A stretch of 40,087 nucleotides of DNA from an uncultured Gammaproteobacteria bacterium (lineage in GTDB: Bacteria > Pseudomonadota > Gammaproteobacteria > GCA-001735895): positions 1 to 40,087 of the forward strand of contig CAMYML010000005.1 of NCBI GenBank assembly GCA_947259305.1. Direction: 5' to 3'. This document shows, piece after piece, positions 18,037-26,727 of the stretch (positions within the stretch are counted from its first letter, which is position 1; every line of letters starts with the position of its first letter). A model generated the notes under the pieces. It did no database searches. It worked only from the letters and a program-made list of their open reading frames with translations, and was not told where the DNA came from. The position numbers and the translations under genes are program-made.

Positions 18037-18286
18037 ATGAGCTGGAGCGTTCTTGTCGCCGCCCTGGGCGTGGTGATCATCTTTGGCGGATCGGCAGTAC
18101 GATTGCGGTCCTGTTTCCACGATCGCCAACAGCCTCTATACTGAGGTGGCTGACGATAGCGCGCGCGAGGCGGCGGTCATCACCTTCGTCGTGACCGCTT
18201 CCAGGCTCAGCCTGTATGGCATCGGCGCTGCGTTCTGGGGACCGGTCGCGGGTATAATCGCGACCCTGGTACCTGGTAAAAAGTAA
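18037..18286 (+). pseudogene. Broken small membrane-protein gene (two frame changes)
   Basis: In the 294-bp gap after the YrbL-like gene, hydrophobic coding-like segments lie in three frames in succession. From the ATG at 18037 comes MSWSVLVAALGVVIIFGG; around 18090-18115 another frame reads IGSTIAVLFP; from about 18118 to 18286 the third reads TIANSLYTEVADDS then VITFVVTASRLSLYGIGAAFWGPVAGII, ending PGKK. Read together they would give a two- or three-pass membrane protein of about 80 residues. Either the gene has decayed, two sequencing indels are present, or the match is chance. I do not recognise the family. Confidence 0.35.
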
Positions 18287-18293
18287 TAAATCC

Positions 18294-19658
18294 ATGAAGC
18301 AATTATTTCATCCAAGCCTGTACCGGTTCGACCAGGCGCAACCCTCTTACTGGGAAGCCACCGCGGGCGAAACCGAGCTCAGGAACGAGACGCTCGACGG
18401 CACGCAAAGCTGCGACGTGGCGATCATAGGCGGCGGTTATACCGGGCTATCGGCGGCCCTGCACCTGGCGCGCGATTTCAATGTCGACGCCTGCCTGCTC
18501 GAAGCGGGGCATATCGGCTGGGGCGCCTCGGGCCGCAACGGCGGTTTTTGCACCATGGGTATGACCAAGCTATCGCTGCAATCACAATTGAAAAAATTCG
18601 GTGTCGAACAAACCCGCGCCTTTCACCAGAGCCAGGCCGACGCGGTCAACCTGGTGCGCGCGTTGGGCGAGGACGAAGCCATCGATTTCCTGCCGCAGGG
18701 CGACTGCGAATTTATCGTTGCCGACAGCGATGCGCATTTCGCAGGTATGCAAAGAGAGGTCGATATCGAACGCAGCCTGCTTGGTCTCGATGTCAGCCTG
18801 CATAGCCGCGACGAATTTCGCGAAATCGGTTACGACTCGCCGCATCAGCACGGCGCGGTTGCGCATCGACCCTCTTTCGCGCTGCACCCGCTGCGCTACG
18901 CGCAGGGCCTGGCCGCGGCGGCGCAACGGCGTGGCGCCAGAATCCATCCGCGTAGCGAAGTCATTAGCTGGCGCAAAGAGGGCGACAGCCACCTGCTCGA
19001 AACCGCCAGCGGCAGCCTCAGCGCGAAGCAGGTAATCCTGACCGGCAACGGTTTCATGCCGGAACATTTGCATCGCGGCGTGCGGGGCCGGCCGCTGCCG
19101 TTGCAAAGCGCGATCGTCGTGACTCGACCGATGAGCGCTGACGAACTGCGGGAAAAAGGCTGGCATACCGAAAATCCGACAATCAATTCGAAACACATGT
19201 TTTTTTATTACCGCCTGCTGAGCGACGGGCGCTTCATGCTCGGCGGGCGCGCCAATCATATCGGCGACCCGGCTGGCGCCGAGGCCACATACGCCGAGCT
19301 CAAACAGTCGATCGCCAACATGTGGCCGCAGTTCGCCGACATCGAATACACCCACCAGTGGCGCGGCCTGGTTTGTTTTGCGCTGAATTTCCGCCCGTCG
19401 ATCGGGCGCATGCCGGAAGACAAATCGGTTTATTTCGCCTACGGCTACCACGGCAATGGCGTCAACAGCGCGACCTGGAGCGGGCGCGAACTGGCCAGGT
19501 GGCTGGCCGGCAGAGAATCCGGCAAAAGTATCCTGCCGAATCATTTACCGGCGCTCGTGCGCGGCAGGTCACCCCGATTCCCACTCGCCGCGATGCGCCG
19601 CCAGTACCTGCGGCTCGGCCTGGGCTTTTACCGGCTGCGAGATTATTTTGACTGGTGA
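18294..19658 (+). CDS. FAD-dependent amine oxidoreductase, PuuB-like (DAO family)
   Basis: A 454-residue flavoprotein of the glycine/D-amino acid oxidase family, most like gamma-glutamylputrescine oxidoreductase. The N-terminal SYWEAT is typical of PuuB/OrdL proteins. The Rossmann FAD motif CDVAIIGGGYTGLSAALHLA is near 42-61, with GWGASGRNGGFCTMG near 80-94 (the flavin-contacting GxSGRNGG). HPLRYAQGLAAAAQRRGARIHP is near 200, and the C-terminal FAYGYHGNGVNSATWSGRELARWLAG closes the FAD site. It probably oxidises a polyamine-derived or related amine, but the substrate cannot be told. A TauE-like permease gene follows at once, perhaps as a transport partner. Confidence 0.85.
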   Translation: MKQLFHPSLYRFDQAQPSYWEATAGETELRNETLDGTQSCDVAIIGGGYTGLSAALHLARDFNVDACLLEAGHIGWGASGRNGGFCTMGMTKLSLQSQLKKFGVEQTRAFHQSQADAVNLVRALGEDEAIDFLPQGDCEFIVADSDAHFAGMQREVDIERSLLGLDVSLHSRDEFREIGYDSPHQHGAVAHRPSFALHPLRYAQGLAAAAQRRGARIHPRSEVISWRKEGDSHLLETASGSLSAKQVILTGNGFMPEHLHRGVRGRPLPLQSAIVVTRPMSADELREKGWHTENPTINSKHMFFYYRLLSDGRFMLGGRANHIGDPAGAEATYAELKQSIANMWPQFADIEYTHQWRGLVCFALNFRPSIGRMPEDKSVYFAYGYHGNGVNSATWSGRELARWLAGRESGKSILPNHLPALVRGRSPRFPLAAMRRQYLRLGLGFYRLRDYFDW

Positions 19659-19668
19659 CGAGCCCGGC

Positions 19669-20373
19669 ATGCTGGCGGTGGCGCTGGTCGCTTTTGGCGC
19701 GGGCCTGATCCGGGGATTCACCGGCTTCGGCGGCCCGGCCTTTATACTCGCCATCCTGACGCTGTTTTTCGCTCCCGTCACCATCGTGTCGAAAATCCTG
19801 GTGGTCGATTTCTTCACCAACGTCTACCTGTTCAGGGCCTGTTACCGGCAAATCAACTGGCGCGCAACCCTGACCATGGTGATCCCGACGATGATCTTTA
19901 TGCCGCTCGGTCACTGGCTGTTGATCGAACTCGACCCAGCGTGGATGAAGCGCGCCATGGCGCTTATAATTTCGGCCGCCTGCGTGATGATGCTGATCGG
20001 GTTTCGCTACCGCCACCCGATGACCAGGAACTGGCTGATCTTCGTCGGCATCTGTTCAGGCGTCGTCTTCGGCGGCACTTATATCGCGCTGGTTGCCGTG
20101 GTTTTCATCCTGCTCGGCCCTTATGACAAGGACGAGGGGCGCACGCTGATTATTTCCTGGTCGTTTTTCACGGTATTGGGTTTTGCGCTGATCTCCGCGG
20201 CCAGCGGCACCACCGTGCTGGATGACATCACTACCGCGTTACCTGGCGCCGTAACCTACATGCTGGGCGCCTGGTTGGGTTCGCTCGGGTTTCGCAGATC
20301 GAGCGAAAAGCTGTTTCGCCGTGCCGCAATCACAATCTTACTGGCCCTGGCGATCGTGAACCTGGTCAGTTAA
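19669..20373 (+). CDS. TauE/SafE family membrane permease
   Basis: A 234-residue polytopic protein with about seven or eight hydrophobic segments. The N-terminal repeat contains GAGLIRGFTGFGGPAFILAILTLFF, the usual TauE/SafE (DUF81) signature with the GFGG turn. It probably exports or imports small organic anions such as sulfonates or sulfite; the substrate is not visible. The ATG at 19669 is 10 bp after the previous stop; an in-frame TTG at 19648 overlapping that gene is possible. Its position directly after the PuuB-like oxidase suggests one transcript. Confidence 0.85.
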   Translation: MLAVALVAFGAGLIRGFTGFGGPAFILAILTLFFAPVTIVSKILVVDFFTNVYLFRACYRQINWRATLTMVIPTMIFMPLGHWLLIELDPAWMKRAMALIISAACVMMLIGFRYRHPMTRNWLIFVGICSGVVFGGTYIALVAVVFILLGPYDKDEGRTLIISWSFFTVLGFALISAASGTTVLDDITTALPGAVTYMLGAWLGSLGFRRSSEKLFRRAAITILLALAIVNLVS

Positions 20374-20424
20374 AAACCGAATCCTGGAACCGGGCCTGTA
20401 GCTCGAGCAATCAACACATAAGAT

Positions 20425-20919
20425 CTATTCGACAGGCAGCGCGCGCCAATCGTCGAAACTGATGCGTCGGCCCGGGTAGGCCGGGCTGGTAAACGGCCAG
20501 CAATCGGCGATCCAGGTTTCCACGGTTTCGAACAGATGTTGATCGAGGCCTTCTTCGACACGCGACTGGCGAACCCACAGGCTGATTTCGACGTCGTAGC
20601 CCGGCTTGCGCGTCGGGTAAATATACATGCAGCCAAGCACTTCCACTTCATCGAGGCTAACGACCGTGTAGGCAAACGAGGTGCGCAACTGGAACTCGGT
20701 CTGGTGCCAGCCGAGTTCGATGATATCCTGCTCCAGGGTCAATCCCCGCGGCCATTCAGCGCCCGGGTGGTAAACGTTGCGCAGGCGTTCTTCAGAGCTC
20801 ACTACTGCGTCATAGTCTTTAACTGCGTCGTTTATAGTTAGCGGGCGCAGCCGCAGACGCGCGGTTTCCAGGACTTGCGGGATCTCGAAATCGTCGGCCA
20901 CGATGGGTTGGTTGTACAT
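20425..20919 (-). CDS. GNAT-family N-acetyltransferase-like protein
   Basis: The 164-residue product begins the fold with LETARLRLRPLTINDAVKDYDAV near 16-38, the usual RimJ/RimL-type opening. VEVLGCMYIYPTRKPGYDVEISLWVRQ near 92-118 corresponds to beta strands 4-5. The canonical acetyl-CoA loop (Q/RxxGxG/A) is not clear: the expected place reads QSRVEEGLDQHLFETVETWI. The substrate is unknown, and it may have diverged from a functional acetyltransferase. Convergent with the TauE-like gene. Confidence 0.72.
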   Translation of the reverse strand: MYNQPIVADDFEIPQVLETARLRLRPLTINDAVKDYDAVVSSEERLRNVYHPGAEWPRGLTLEQDIIELGWHQTEFQLRTSFAYTVVSLDEVEVLGCMYIYPTRKPGYDVEISLWVRQSRVEEGLDQHLFETVETWIADCWPFTSPAYPGRRISFDDWRALPVE

Positions 20920-21050
20920 GTCGGCTACCGGGTTTGATAAATTTGTTGGACGGGATATCTAATGACAGGCGTTCTTTTCTTTAGCGGCAAAGGAATCGGT
21001 GCAATTGAAATATGGACGAAATTATTTGACTCTGACCCTTTTATTGTCTT

Positions 21051-21218
21051 TTACTGCGCCTCTGGCTTTGCCAGAAAGACAAACGGAATAGCAAACGGAC
21101 CAAATAGCGCGCCCATTACTCCCCAGAATACGGGTTTAGCGCCCCGCCGTTTTGCAATCTGGTGGCACAATATAATACAGGCAATATTAATTGCGGCGGA
21201 TGCGATGAGTAATTCCAT
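21051..21218 (-). CDS. Small membrane protein, 55 residues
   Basis: MELLIASAAINIACIILCHQ begins a hydrophobic N-terminal helix, then a basic segment IAKRRGAKPV and a second hydrophobic segment FWGVMGALFGPFAIPFVFLA ending KPEAQ. The pattern 'helix, KRRG, FWGxxGxLFGPxAIPxVFxAKP' is one I recall from short uncharacterised bacterial inner-membrane proteins that scale a GxxxG-rich helix after a positive loop. An AAGGGAA-like site precedes the ATG. It lies in an AT-richer interval (about 20940-21350) between the GNAT and MDR genes. Function unknown. Confidence 0.6.
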   Translation of the reverse strand: MELLIASAAINIACIILCHQIAKRRGAKPVFWGVMGALFGPFAIPFVFLAKPEAQ

Positions 21219-21264
21219 TATTTTATATTCCCTTTCCAGCTATTCGGAATATGAGTTGGCATGT

Positions 21265-21360
21265 TCATTCTTCCTGGTCTCGTGACATTCGAGCGGCTGC
21301 AATCATTATTACACCGAGAGCTACGGGTAACGCATTTGCATGGCGCCGTAGCCTGATCAT
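21265..21360 (-). CDS. Possible 31-residue peptide overlapping the MDR gene stop
   Basis: ATG at 21358-21360 overlaps the TGA of the upstream oxidoreductase gene (ATGA), and the frame runs MIRLRRHANALPVALGVIMI to AAARMSRDQEE. It has a basic start and one short hydrophobic stretch. Tight overlap is usual for coupled genes in this genome, but a 31-codon frame can arise by chance. Kept as a weak candidate. Confidence 0.25.
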   Translation of the reverse strand: MIRLRRHANALPVALGVIMIAAARMSRDQEE

Positions 21361-22382
21361 GTTACACCCGTGCGCAACGTATCCTTTTGCCCTGAAGAAT
21401 CATCCATACTGATTACGACAATCCCCAGCCGTTTTTCAGACTCGACCCTGCGATGCGCTTCGGCGGCCTCTTCGGGCAGATAGATTTTATCGACGATTGA
21501 TTTAATTTTTCCAGCCTCGATCATTTCCTTGAGCGCGAGCAGTTCTTCTTCCTTTTCGCCGGCGAAGGCGAAAGTCGCTGTCTTATCCGTAAGCCTGGAC
21601 GTTACAATCGATCTCAGCATGTCGGACAGGCGCGGATTTCCCATCAGGTACCGCCCCCCGGGATTGAGTGCTTTAACGCAACTGGAATAGGAACTGCGGG
21701 CAACCATGTTAAAAACTACGTCGTAGGTTTGACCGCTCCTGGTGAAGTCTTGCCTGGCATAGTCGAAGAAATGGTCGGCCCCGGTCCGGCGCAGCATTGC
21801 CTCCTTGATGCCGCTGTCAACCGCGCTCACCTCGGCCCCCATTGTTTTGGCAATCTGTACCGCAAAGGTGCCGATACTGCCGCCTGCACCGTTAATCAAA
21901 ACCTTTTCGCCTTCACGGATATTCGCTTTGCGCATGAAGTGAAGTGCGTTCAGACCGCCCAATGGCACCGCCGCCGCCTCGGCAAAACTCATATTATGCG
22001 GCTTCGGCACAATCGTGTAACTGGACGGTAAGCAGGCGTATTCGCCATAGGCGCCAAACAGGAGCCTGGTCGCCCCGAAAACCGGGTCTCCCGGCTTGAA
22101 CTTCGATACGTCTTTGCCAACAGCGTCGACAACCCCCGCAAAATATCCGCCCAGTATCCGCTTCTTTGGTTTCGTCATCCCCAGCGCAATTCGCAAGGGT
22201 AGCCAGAACCACTTCACCGCGAAATGGAAACTGCGCATTTCACAGTCGGCTTTGGTGGCTTCAACCGCATGGATTCTCACGCGGATTTCATTATCCGCAG
22301 GTTCTGGTTTTTCAACCTGCTTAACTTGGAGAACATCGGGTGAACCGTATTTTTCGTACACAATCGCTTTCATCAGAGTCAT
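21357..22382 (-). CDS. MDR-superfamily NAD(P)-dependent quinone/alcohol oxidoreductase
   Basis: The 341-residue product belongs to the medium-chain dehydrogenase/reductase family, zeta-crystallin/quinone-reductase-like branch. MKAIVYEKYGSPDVLQVKQVEKPEP opens the GroES-like domain; GYFAGVVDAVGKDVSKFKPGDPVFG is near 78-102; the cofactor site reads VLINGAGGSIGTFAVQIAKTMGAEVSAVDSG near 160-190. The residues that bind catalytic zinc in classic alcohol dehydrogenases are absent (the position reads EATKADCEMR), so it is probably a zinc-independent reductase of quinones or enones. The substrate is unknown. The ATG at 22380-22382 is used; a second ATG (MKAIVYE) lies three codons in. Confidence 0.85.
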   Translation of the reverse strand: MTLMKAIVYEKYGSPDVLQVKQVEKPEPADNEIRVRIHAVEATKADCEMRSFHFAVKWFWLPLRIALGMTKPKKRILGGYFAGVVDAVGKDVSKFKPGDPVFGATRLLFGAYGEYACLPSSYTIVPKPHNMSFAEAAAVPLGGLNALHFMRKANIREGEKVLINGAGGSIGTFAVQIAKTMGAEVSAVDSGIKEAMLRRTGADHFFDYARQDFTRSGQTYDVVFNMVARSSYSSCVKALNPGGRYLMGNPRLSDMLRSIVTSRLTDKTATFAFAGEKEEELLALKEMIEAGKIKSIVDKIYLPEEAAEAHRRVESEKRLGIVVISMDDSSGQKDTLRTGVT

Positions 22383-22698
22383 CTGGTTTCTTTAATGGGT
22401 GGCAATATTGTCTAATTCGTCAAAAACTTATGCAGCCGGATGGAATACTGGATATGGCCTGGATTATTTTTCCGCACGTCTAGTGATATTGGAACAGCCA
22501 GTTGTTTGGATGGTCGGGCAGGATTCTTGCAACTTACACGGGAGGAAGCAACCGCGCTCTTCAGGTCGATGATGGAAGCGGCGTTTCTCAGACCATCCGT
22601 CCAAACCCGCGAGGCCGCGACAGCTAGATCGAAAACTCGAGAATCCCGAACAATATTCCCGCTTATCGGGTAGAATCGCGCTCCTACCGGAACCCGTC
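22383..22698. other. 316-bp intergenic stretch, no clear gene
   Basis: No convincing coding frame. It holds an imperfect inverted pair (GGATGGTC near 22512, GACCATCC near 22595) and a small CCCG-CTTAT-CGGG hairpin at 22658-22670 just before TAGAAT (22671-22676), a possible -10 box for the ygiQ-like gene. It must contain promoters for both divergent neighbours, but I cannot place them with confidence. Confidence 0.4.
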
Positions 22699-24873
22699 AT
22701 GCAAATCGAACTCTCAGCCAGGGCCAGACCCATAAACCAGTACCCGCTCTACTGGGCCGAGTGCTATGGCAAAGCCCCGTTTCTGCCGATGTCGCGCGCG
22801 GAGATGGAGCAACTCGGCTGGGATAGCTGCGACATCATCGTGGTTACCGGCGACGCCTATGTCGATCATCCGAGTTTCGGCATGGCGATTATCGGCCGCC
22901 TGCTCGAGGCCCAGGGTTATCGCGTCGGTATCATCGCGCAGCCCGACTGGCAATCCGCGGAGCCTTTCAAGATGCTGGGCAGACCCAACCTGTTTTTCGG
23001 CGTCACCGCCGGCAACATGGATTCGATGATCAATCGCTATACCGCGGATCGCAAGATCCGCAGCGACGACGCCTATACGCCCGACGATATCGGCGGCAAA
23101 CGCCCGGACCGTTGTTCGATTGTTTATTCGCAACGCTGCCGCGAAGCCTTCAACGACGCCCCGATTGTCATCGGCGGCATCGAGGCCTCGTTGCGCCGTA
23201 TCGCGCATTACGATTACTGGCAGGACAAGGTGCGGCGCTCGATCCTGGCCGATGCGAAGGCCGATCTGCTACTCTACGGCAACGCCGAGCGCGCCATCGT
23301 CGAAGTTGCGCATCGCCTGGCGCAGGGCGAGGCCGTCGCGGATATCACCGACGTTCGCGGCAGCGCCTTTTTTATCAGAGACCTGCCGCCCGAATGGACC
23401 GTCATTGATTCGACCAACGTCGACAAACCGGGGCGCGTCGAGAATCCGCAAAACCCTTACGCGATCATCGATGAAACGGTTTGCGACGCCAGCCCCGATA
23501 ACGACGCGGCGCCGAGCGCCGAGATCAGGCTCGACGGCAAACTTGCCAGGGTGCAGCAAAAACTCGCGCAGCGGCTGAAAACCGTGTTGCGCCTGCCGTC
23601 GTTTAACGATGTCAGCCGCGACCCGGTGCTTTACGCGCACGCGAGCCGAGTGCTGCATCTCGAAACCAATCCGGGTAACGCGCGCGCACTGGTGCAAAAC
23701 CAGGGCGGGCAGAAAATCTGGTTCAACCCGCCACCGATTCCGTTGACGACCGAGGAAATGGACTATGTCTTCGGTTTCGACTACGCGCGTGTACCGCACC
23801 CGGCCTATGGCGATGCGCGTATTCCCGCTTACGAAATGATTCGCTTCTCGATCAACATCATGCGTGGCTGTTTCGGCGGCTGCACCTTCTGTTCGATCAC
23901 CGAGCACGAGGGACGGATTATCCAGAACCGCTCACAGGCCTCCATCCTGCAGGAAATTGAAACCATTCGCGACCGCGTGCCCGGCTTTACCGGCGTTATT
24001 TCCGATCTCGGAGGGCCGACCGCCAACATGTATCGCATCGCCTGCAAGTCGAAGGCGATCGAAACCGCCTGTCGACGTCCATCCTGCGTATACCCGGGCA
24101 TTTGTGAAAACCTGAACACCGATCACTCGGCTTTGATCGAACTCTATCGCGCGGCGCGCAACACCGATGGCGTCAAAAAAGTTTTAATCAGCTCAGGGCT
24201 GCGTTACGACCTCGCGGTCGAGTCCCCGGCCTATGTCGAAGAGCTGGTCAGCCATCACGTCGGCGGTTATCTCAAGATCGCACCCGAGCATACCGAAGCC
24301 GGCCCGTTGTCGAAGATGATGAAACCCGGCATGGGTAGCTACGATCGCTTCAAGGCGCTGTTTGAAAAGTATTCGAAAAAAGCCGGCAAGAAACAGTACC
24401 TGATCCCCTACTTCATCGCGGCGCACCCGGGCACCACCGACGAAGACATGATGAATCTCGCGATCTGGCTCAAGCAAAACGGTTTTCGCGCCGACCAGGT
24501 ACAGAATTTTTACCCGTCGCCGATGGCGACCGCAACCGCGATGTATCACAGCGGCAAGAACCCATTGCGGCGGGTGCGGCGCGATAGCGAGTCGGTCGAC
24601 ACCGCGAAAGGTGAAAAACAGCGGCGTCTGCATAAGGCCTTTCTGCGCTATCACGATCCGGCCAACTGGCCGCTGCTGCGCGACGCGCTCAAGGCCATGG
24701 GCCGGGCAGATCTGATCGGCAACAGCAAACAACAGCTGGTGCCGGCCTACCAGCCGCGCGATACCGACAGTTACCGCAGCCCGCGGCGTAAAAACAGTTA
24801 CCAGCAAAAATCGGGCAGTGCGCGCAAGGGTCGGTTACTGACCCAGCATACCGGGCTGCCGCCGCGCAAGTAG
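22699..24873 (+). CDS. ygiQ: YgiQ family radical SAM protein (UPF0313)
   Basis: A 724-residue cytoplasmic radical S-adenosylmethionine protein (E. coli YgiQ 739). The N-terminal [22 protein letters not shown] and [26 protein letters not shown] are characteristic of the family. The radical SAM cluster motif CFGGCTFC (CxxxCxxC) lies near residue 390 in [20 protein letters not shown]. Later come [22 protein letters not shown] and [18 protein letters not shown], then [22 protein letters not shown]. The C-terminal tail is basic, as is usual. Its reaction is not established. Confidence 0.93.
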   Translation: MQIELSARARPINQYPLYWAECYGKAPFLPMSRAEMEQLGWDSCDIIVVTGDAYVDHPSFGMAIIGRLLEAQGYRVGIIAQPDWQSAEPFKMLGRPNLFFGVTAGNMDSMINRYTADRKIRSDDAYTPDDIGGKRPDRCSIVYSQRCREAFNDAPIVIGGIEASLRRIAHYDYWQDKVRRSILADAKADLLLYGNAERAIVEVAHRLAQGEAVADITDVRGSAFFIRDLPPEWTVIDSTNVDKPGRVENPQNPYAIIDETVCDASPDNDAAPSAEIRLDGKLARVQQKLAQRLKTVLRLPSFNDVSRDPVLYAHASRVLHLETNPGNARALVQNQGGQKIWFNPPPIPLTTEEMDYVFGFDYARVPHPAYGDARIPAYEMIRFSINIMRGCFGGCTFCSITEHEGRIIQNRSQASILQEIETIRDRVPGFTGVISDLGGPTANMYRIACKSKAIETACRRPSCVYPGICENLNTDHSALIELYRAARNTDGVKKVLISSGLRYDLAVESPAYVEELVSHHVGGYLKIAPEHTEAGPLSKMMKPGMGSYDRFKALFEKYSKKAGKKQYLIPYFIAAHPGTTDEDMMNLAIWLKQNGFRADQVQNFYPSPMATATAMYHSGKNPLRRVRRDSESVDTAKGEKQRRLHKAFLRYHDPANWPLLRDALKAMGRADLIGNSKQQLVPAYQPRDTDSYRSPRRKNSYQQKSGSARKGRLLTQHTGLPPRK

Positions 24874-24877
24874 CGCC

Positions 24878-25414
24878 TTACTCCCGGGTGATGACCAGGG
24901 CAATCTGGCCGACCTCGAAACCCCACTTGGTCATGATCGATTCGTTCAGCAGTACGCGCTCCGACACCAGGTACATGCGGTCATCGATCTTCAGGTCGAT
25001 GCTGCCGTCACCATAGGGGATACGCAAAACGTAATCCAGAAAGACGCTGTTGCCGGCCACCTGCATCGCCCCGACACCGATGACATCGCCCGCGGTTGCG
25101 GCATATTTTCCCTCGCCAACGGGTTTCAGCTTCCAGACCCGGGTCTGCTGTTCGCCATCGTCAAAAACAAACTGTTCGTCGAGCGTGCCAACGCCGTCGA
25201 CCCAGTAGGCGTCGATTTTGGCGCTGAAGTAGCGGATCACCTGCCCGCCGCGATCCTTGACGATACCGTGCGCGCTGAGTTTGCCGTTGAAAAACTCTTC
25301 CGCCACCAGGCGCGGTTTATTGTCGGCATAATCTTCGACCGAAACCGATGAACAGGACGCAATGGCGATCAAACAGAGTACGGCCAGCGTGCGTTTTGCG
25401 ACTGAATTCATCAC
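24878..25414 (-). CDS. DUF3833 lipoprotein
   Basis: The 178-residue product has a lipoprotein signal: basic MMNSVAKR, a hydrophobic stretch, then the lipobox IASC with the lipidated cysteine near residue 21. DUF3833-type features follow: FFNGKLSAHGIVKDRGG near 42, VWKLKPVGEGKYAATAGDVIG near 95-115 and SEVRVLLNES-like MYLVSERVLLNES near 147. It is the last gene of the minus-strand lipid operon; its ATG overlaps the stop of the upstream gene in ATGA (25411-25414), which chooses this start over the next ATG. Proteins of this family are repeatedly found in ChrR-linked cfa clusters; biochemical role unknown. Confidence 0.85.
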   Translation of the reverse strand: MMNSVAKRTLAVLCLIAIASCSSVSVEDYADNKPRLVAEEFFNGKLSAHGIVKDRGGQVIRYFSAKIDAYWVDGVGTLDEQFVFDDGEQQTRVWKLKPVGEGKYAATAGDVIGVGAMQVAGNSVFLDYVLRIPYGDGSIDLKIDDRMYLVSERVLLNESIMTKWGFEVGQIALVITRE

Positions 25415-26220
25415 GACTTGTCGCGCACCGGCTGCACCGAATCGGTCACAGCCTGATCTTTGATACTGCAGGCCAGTTCGGGTATTTGCTGGTAGTCGTA
25501 GCGGATATCGACCACCGAACCATTGCCTTTGCCATCACCGATGTTGGACAGACCCCGGTAGCGCATCAGGCGCTGCAATTCGGGGTCATAGCCAAGCTCG
25601 ATCGGCGACACTAACATACGTACGAACCAGTTCGACAACTCGAGCTTGAAGCACTGGTGGTTCTCGGTCGGGTAGCTACAGGCGGTCTTTTTAATCCGCA
25701 GTTCGATGAGCTTGTCGCGCTCGGCAAACGGAAACAGGAAACTCTGCTTTTCGCCAGCGAGCAGGCTGTCCCAGTTGCTCCTGACATATTCATCGAATCC
25801 GGCATCGATAACGACCGGAATCGTGCCATCGGTCTGGGTCGAACTGACTTTTTTTGGCTCGGAATTGACCGCATCGAGTACCGCCATCGTCACATTGCCC
25901 GCCTTCAGGTCGACCTCGATTACTTCGCTCGAATAAAAATTCTGCTGCACGAAGGACGGCGTTGTGCGGCCCGAACTGTAATCGAGCAGCTTGCGCGCAA
26001 GCAAGCGGCCCGTTTCATTGCGATAGATAACTTCCATCTCGTCCGGATTACCGTTGGCGCAGTAGATTTCGCGATAAAGGAATTCGTCACTTTTTAAATC
26101 ACGGGCCTCGCCAATCACGTGCCCGCTAGTTTCGGCCGCATAGGCACCGGGCAGTGACGCGAGGGCAGTCAACGCCAACACCAGGCGCAGGCCACGCCTC
26201 ATTATAATTTTGCTATTCAT
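25411..26220 (-). CDS. Secreted protein of unknown function in the cfa operon
   Basis: The 269-residue product starts at the ATG at 26218-26220, which overlaps the DUF2878 stop in ATGA; the longer open frame upstream only reads through that gene. There is a Sec signal peptide (MNSKIIMRRGLRLVLALTAL, cleavage likely after AYA near 29). The mature part is rich in charged residues and beta-like segments; recognisable stretches are EFLYREIYCANGNPDEMEVIYRN-like (near 46-68) and VVIDAGFDEYVRSNWDSLLAGEK (near 136-158). Cysteines near 54, 200, 207 and 255 could form disulfides. I do not recognise the family. Probably periplasmic and associated with lipid or envelope change. Confidence 0.8.
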   Translation of the reverse strand: MNSKIIMRRGLRLVLALTALASLPGAYAAETSGHVIGEARDLKSDEFLYREIYCANGNPDEMEVIYRNETGRLLARKLLDYSSGRTTPSFVQQNFYSSEVIEVDLKAGNVTMAVLDAVNSEPKKVSSTQTDGTIPVVIDAGFDEYVRSNWDSLLAGEKQSFLFPFAERDKLIELRIKKTACSYPTENHQCFKLELSNWFVRMLVSPIELGYDPELQRLMRYRGLSNIGDGKGNGSVVDIRYDYQQIPELACSIKDQAVTDSVQPVRDKS

Positions 26221-26711
26221 GTTTTCAGTCTTCCTGCATAGTAAATACCGGCCGGGAACAGCAGCCCCCATCCTGCGGCCATGATCGCCAGCGATGTGGC
26301 TAACGGCAGGCCGAAGCTTGCGTCCGCGAGCGTGCTGCCGAACCAGTAGCTCGCTGGTCCCAGCAGCGCCGCAAAGATAACCGCAAGCCAGAGGTAGCGC
26401 TGCATCCAGAACAGGCCATGCATGAATGTCGTCGCGAACAGCAACCACAGGCATATCAACCAGATCGGTATGCCAAGCGGGCTAGCATCCGCATAATGGA
26501 TTACACCGGTTTTTGCCAGCGCCATGTCCCACAGGCAGCCGACTAAAACAACGATGCCAATAAGTTTCCACTCGCTGCGGTTGCTAAGCACCAGCCAGTT
26601 ATGGATCAACAGCGCTACCAGCGTAAAAGCCACCGCGTAGAGATCGCCACCGACTACGCAGACCAGCCAGCCGATCTGGAACAGTGCCAGGTTGAGCAGT
26701 ATTTTTTTCAT
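26217..26711 (-). CDS. DUF2878 inner-membrane protein
   Basis: The 164-residue product starts at ATG 26709-26711 and is almost wholly hydrophobic, with about five or six membrane segments. NLALFQIGWLVCVVGG near 6-21, VLVGCLWDMALAKTGVIHYADASPLGIPIWLICLWLLFATTF near 56-97 and the closing GWGLLFPAGIYYAGRLKT fit DUF2878. It lies 16 bp after the cfa-like gene and overlaps the next gene by four bases. The family is commonly found beside cfa/DUF1365 genes, so a role in membrane lipid modification is likely but unproved. Confidence 0.85.
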   Translation of the reverse strand: MKKILLNLALFQIGWLVCVVGGDLYAVAFTLVALLIHNWLVLSNRSEWKLIGIVVLVGCLWDMALAKTGVIHYADASPLGIPIWLICLWLLFATTFMHGLFWMQRYLWLAVIFAALLGPASYWFGSTLADASFGLPLATSLAIMAAGWGLLFPAGIYYAGRLKT

Positions 26712-26727
26712 CTCGGTAGATGCGGCC

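Noticed and set aside
18582..19544. Minus-strand frame (320 codons) opposite the PuuB-like gene
   Set aside because: Mirror-frame shadow of a well-supported flavoprotein.
20962..21285. Plus-strand frame of 107 codons
   Set aside because: It overlaps the better minus-strand 55-residue membrane protein, has no ribosome site and shows no family resemblance.
22440..22673. Plus-strand frame of 77 codons before ygiQ
   Set aside because: Composition is not protein-like and no motif or good ribosome site was seen.
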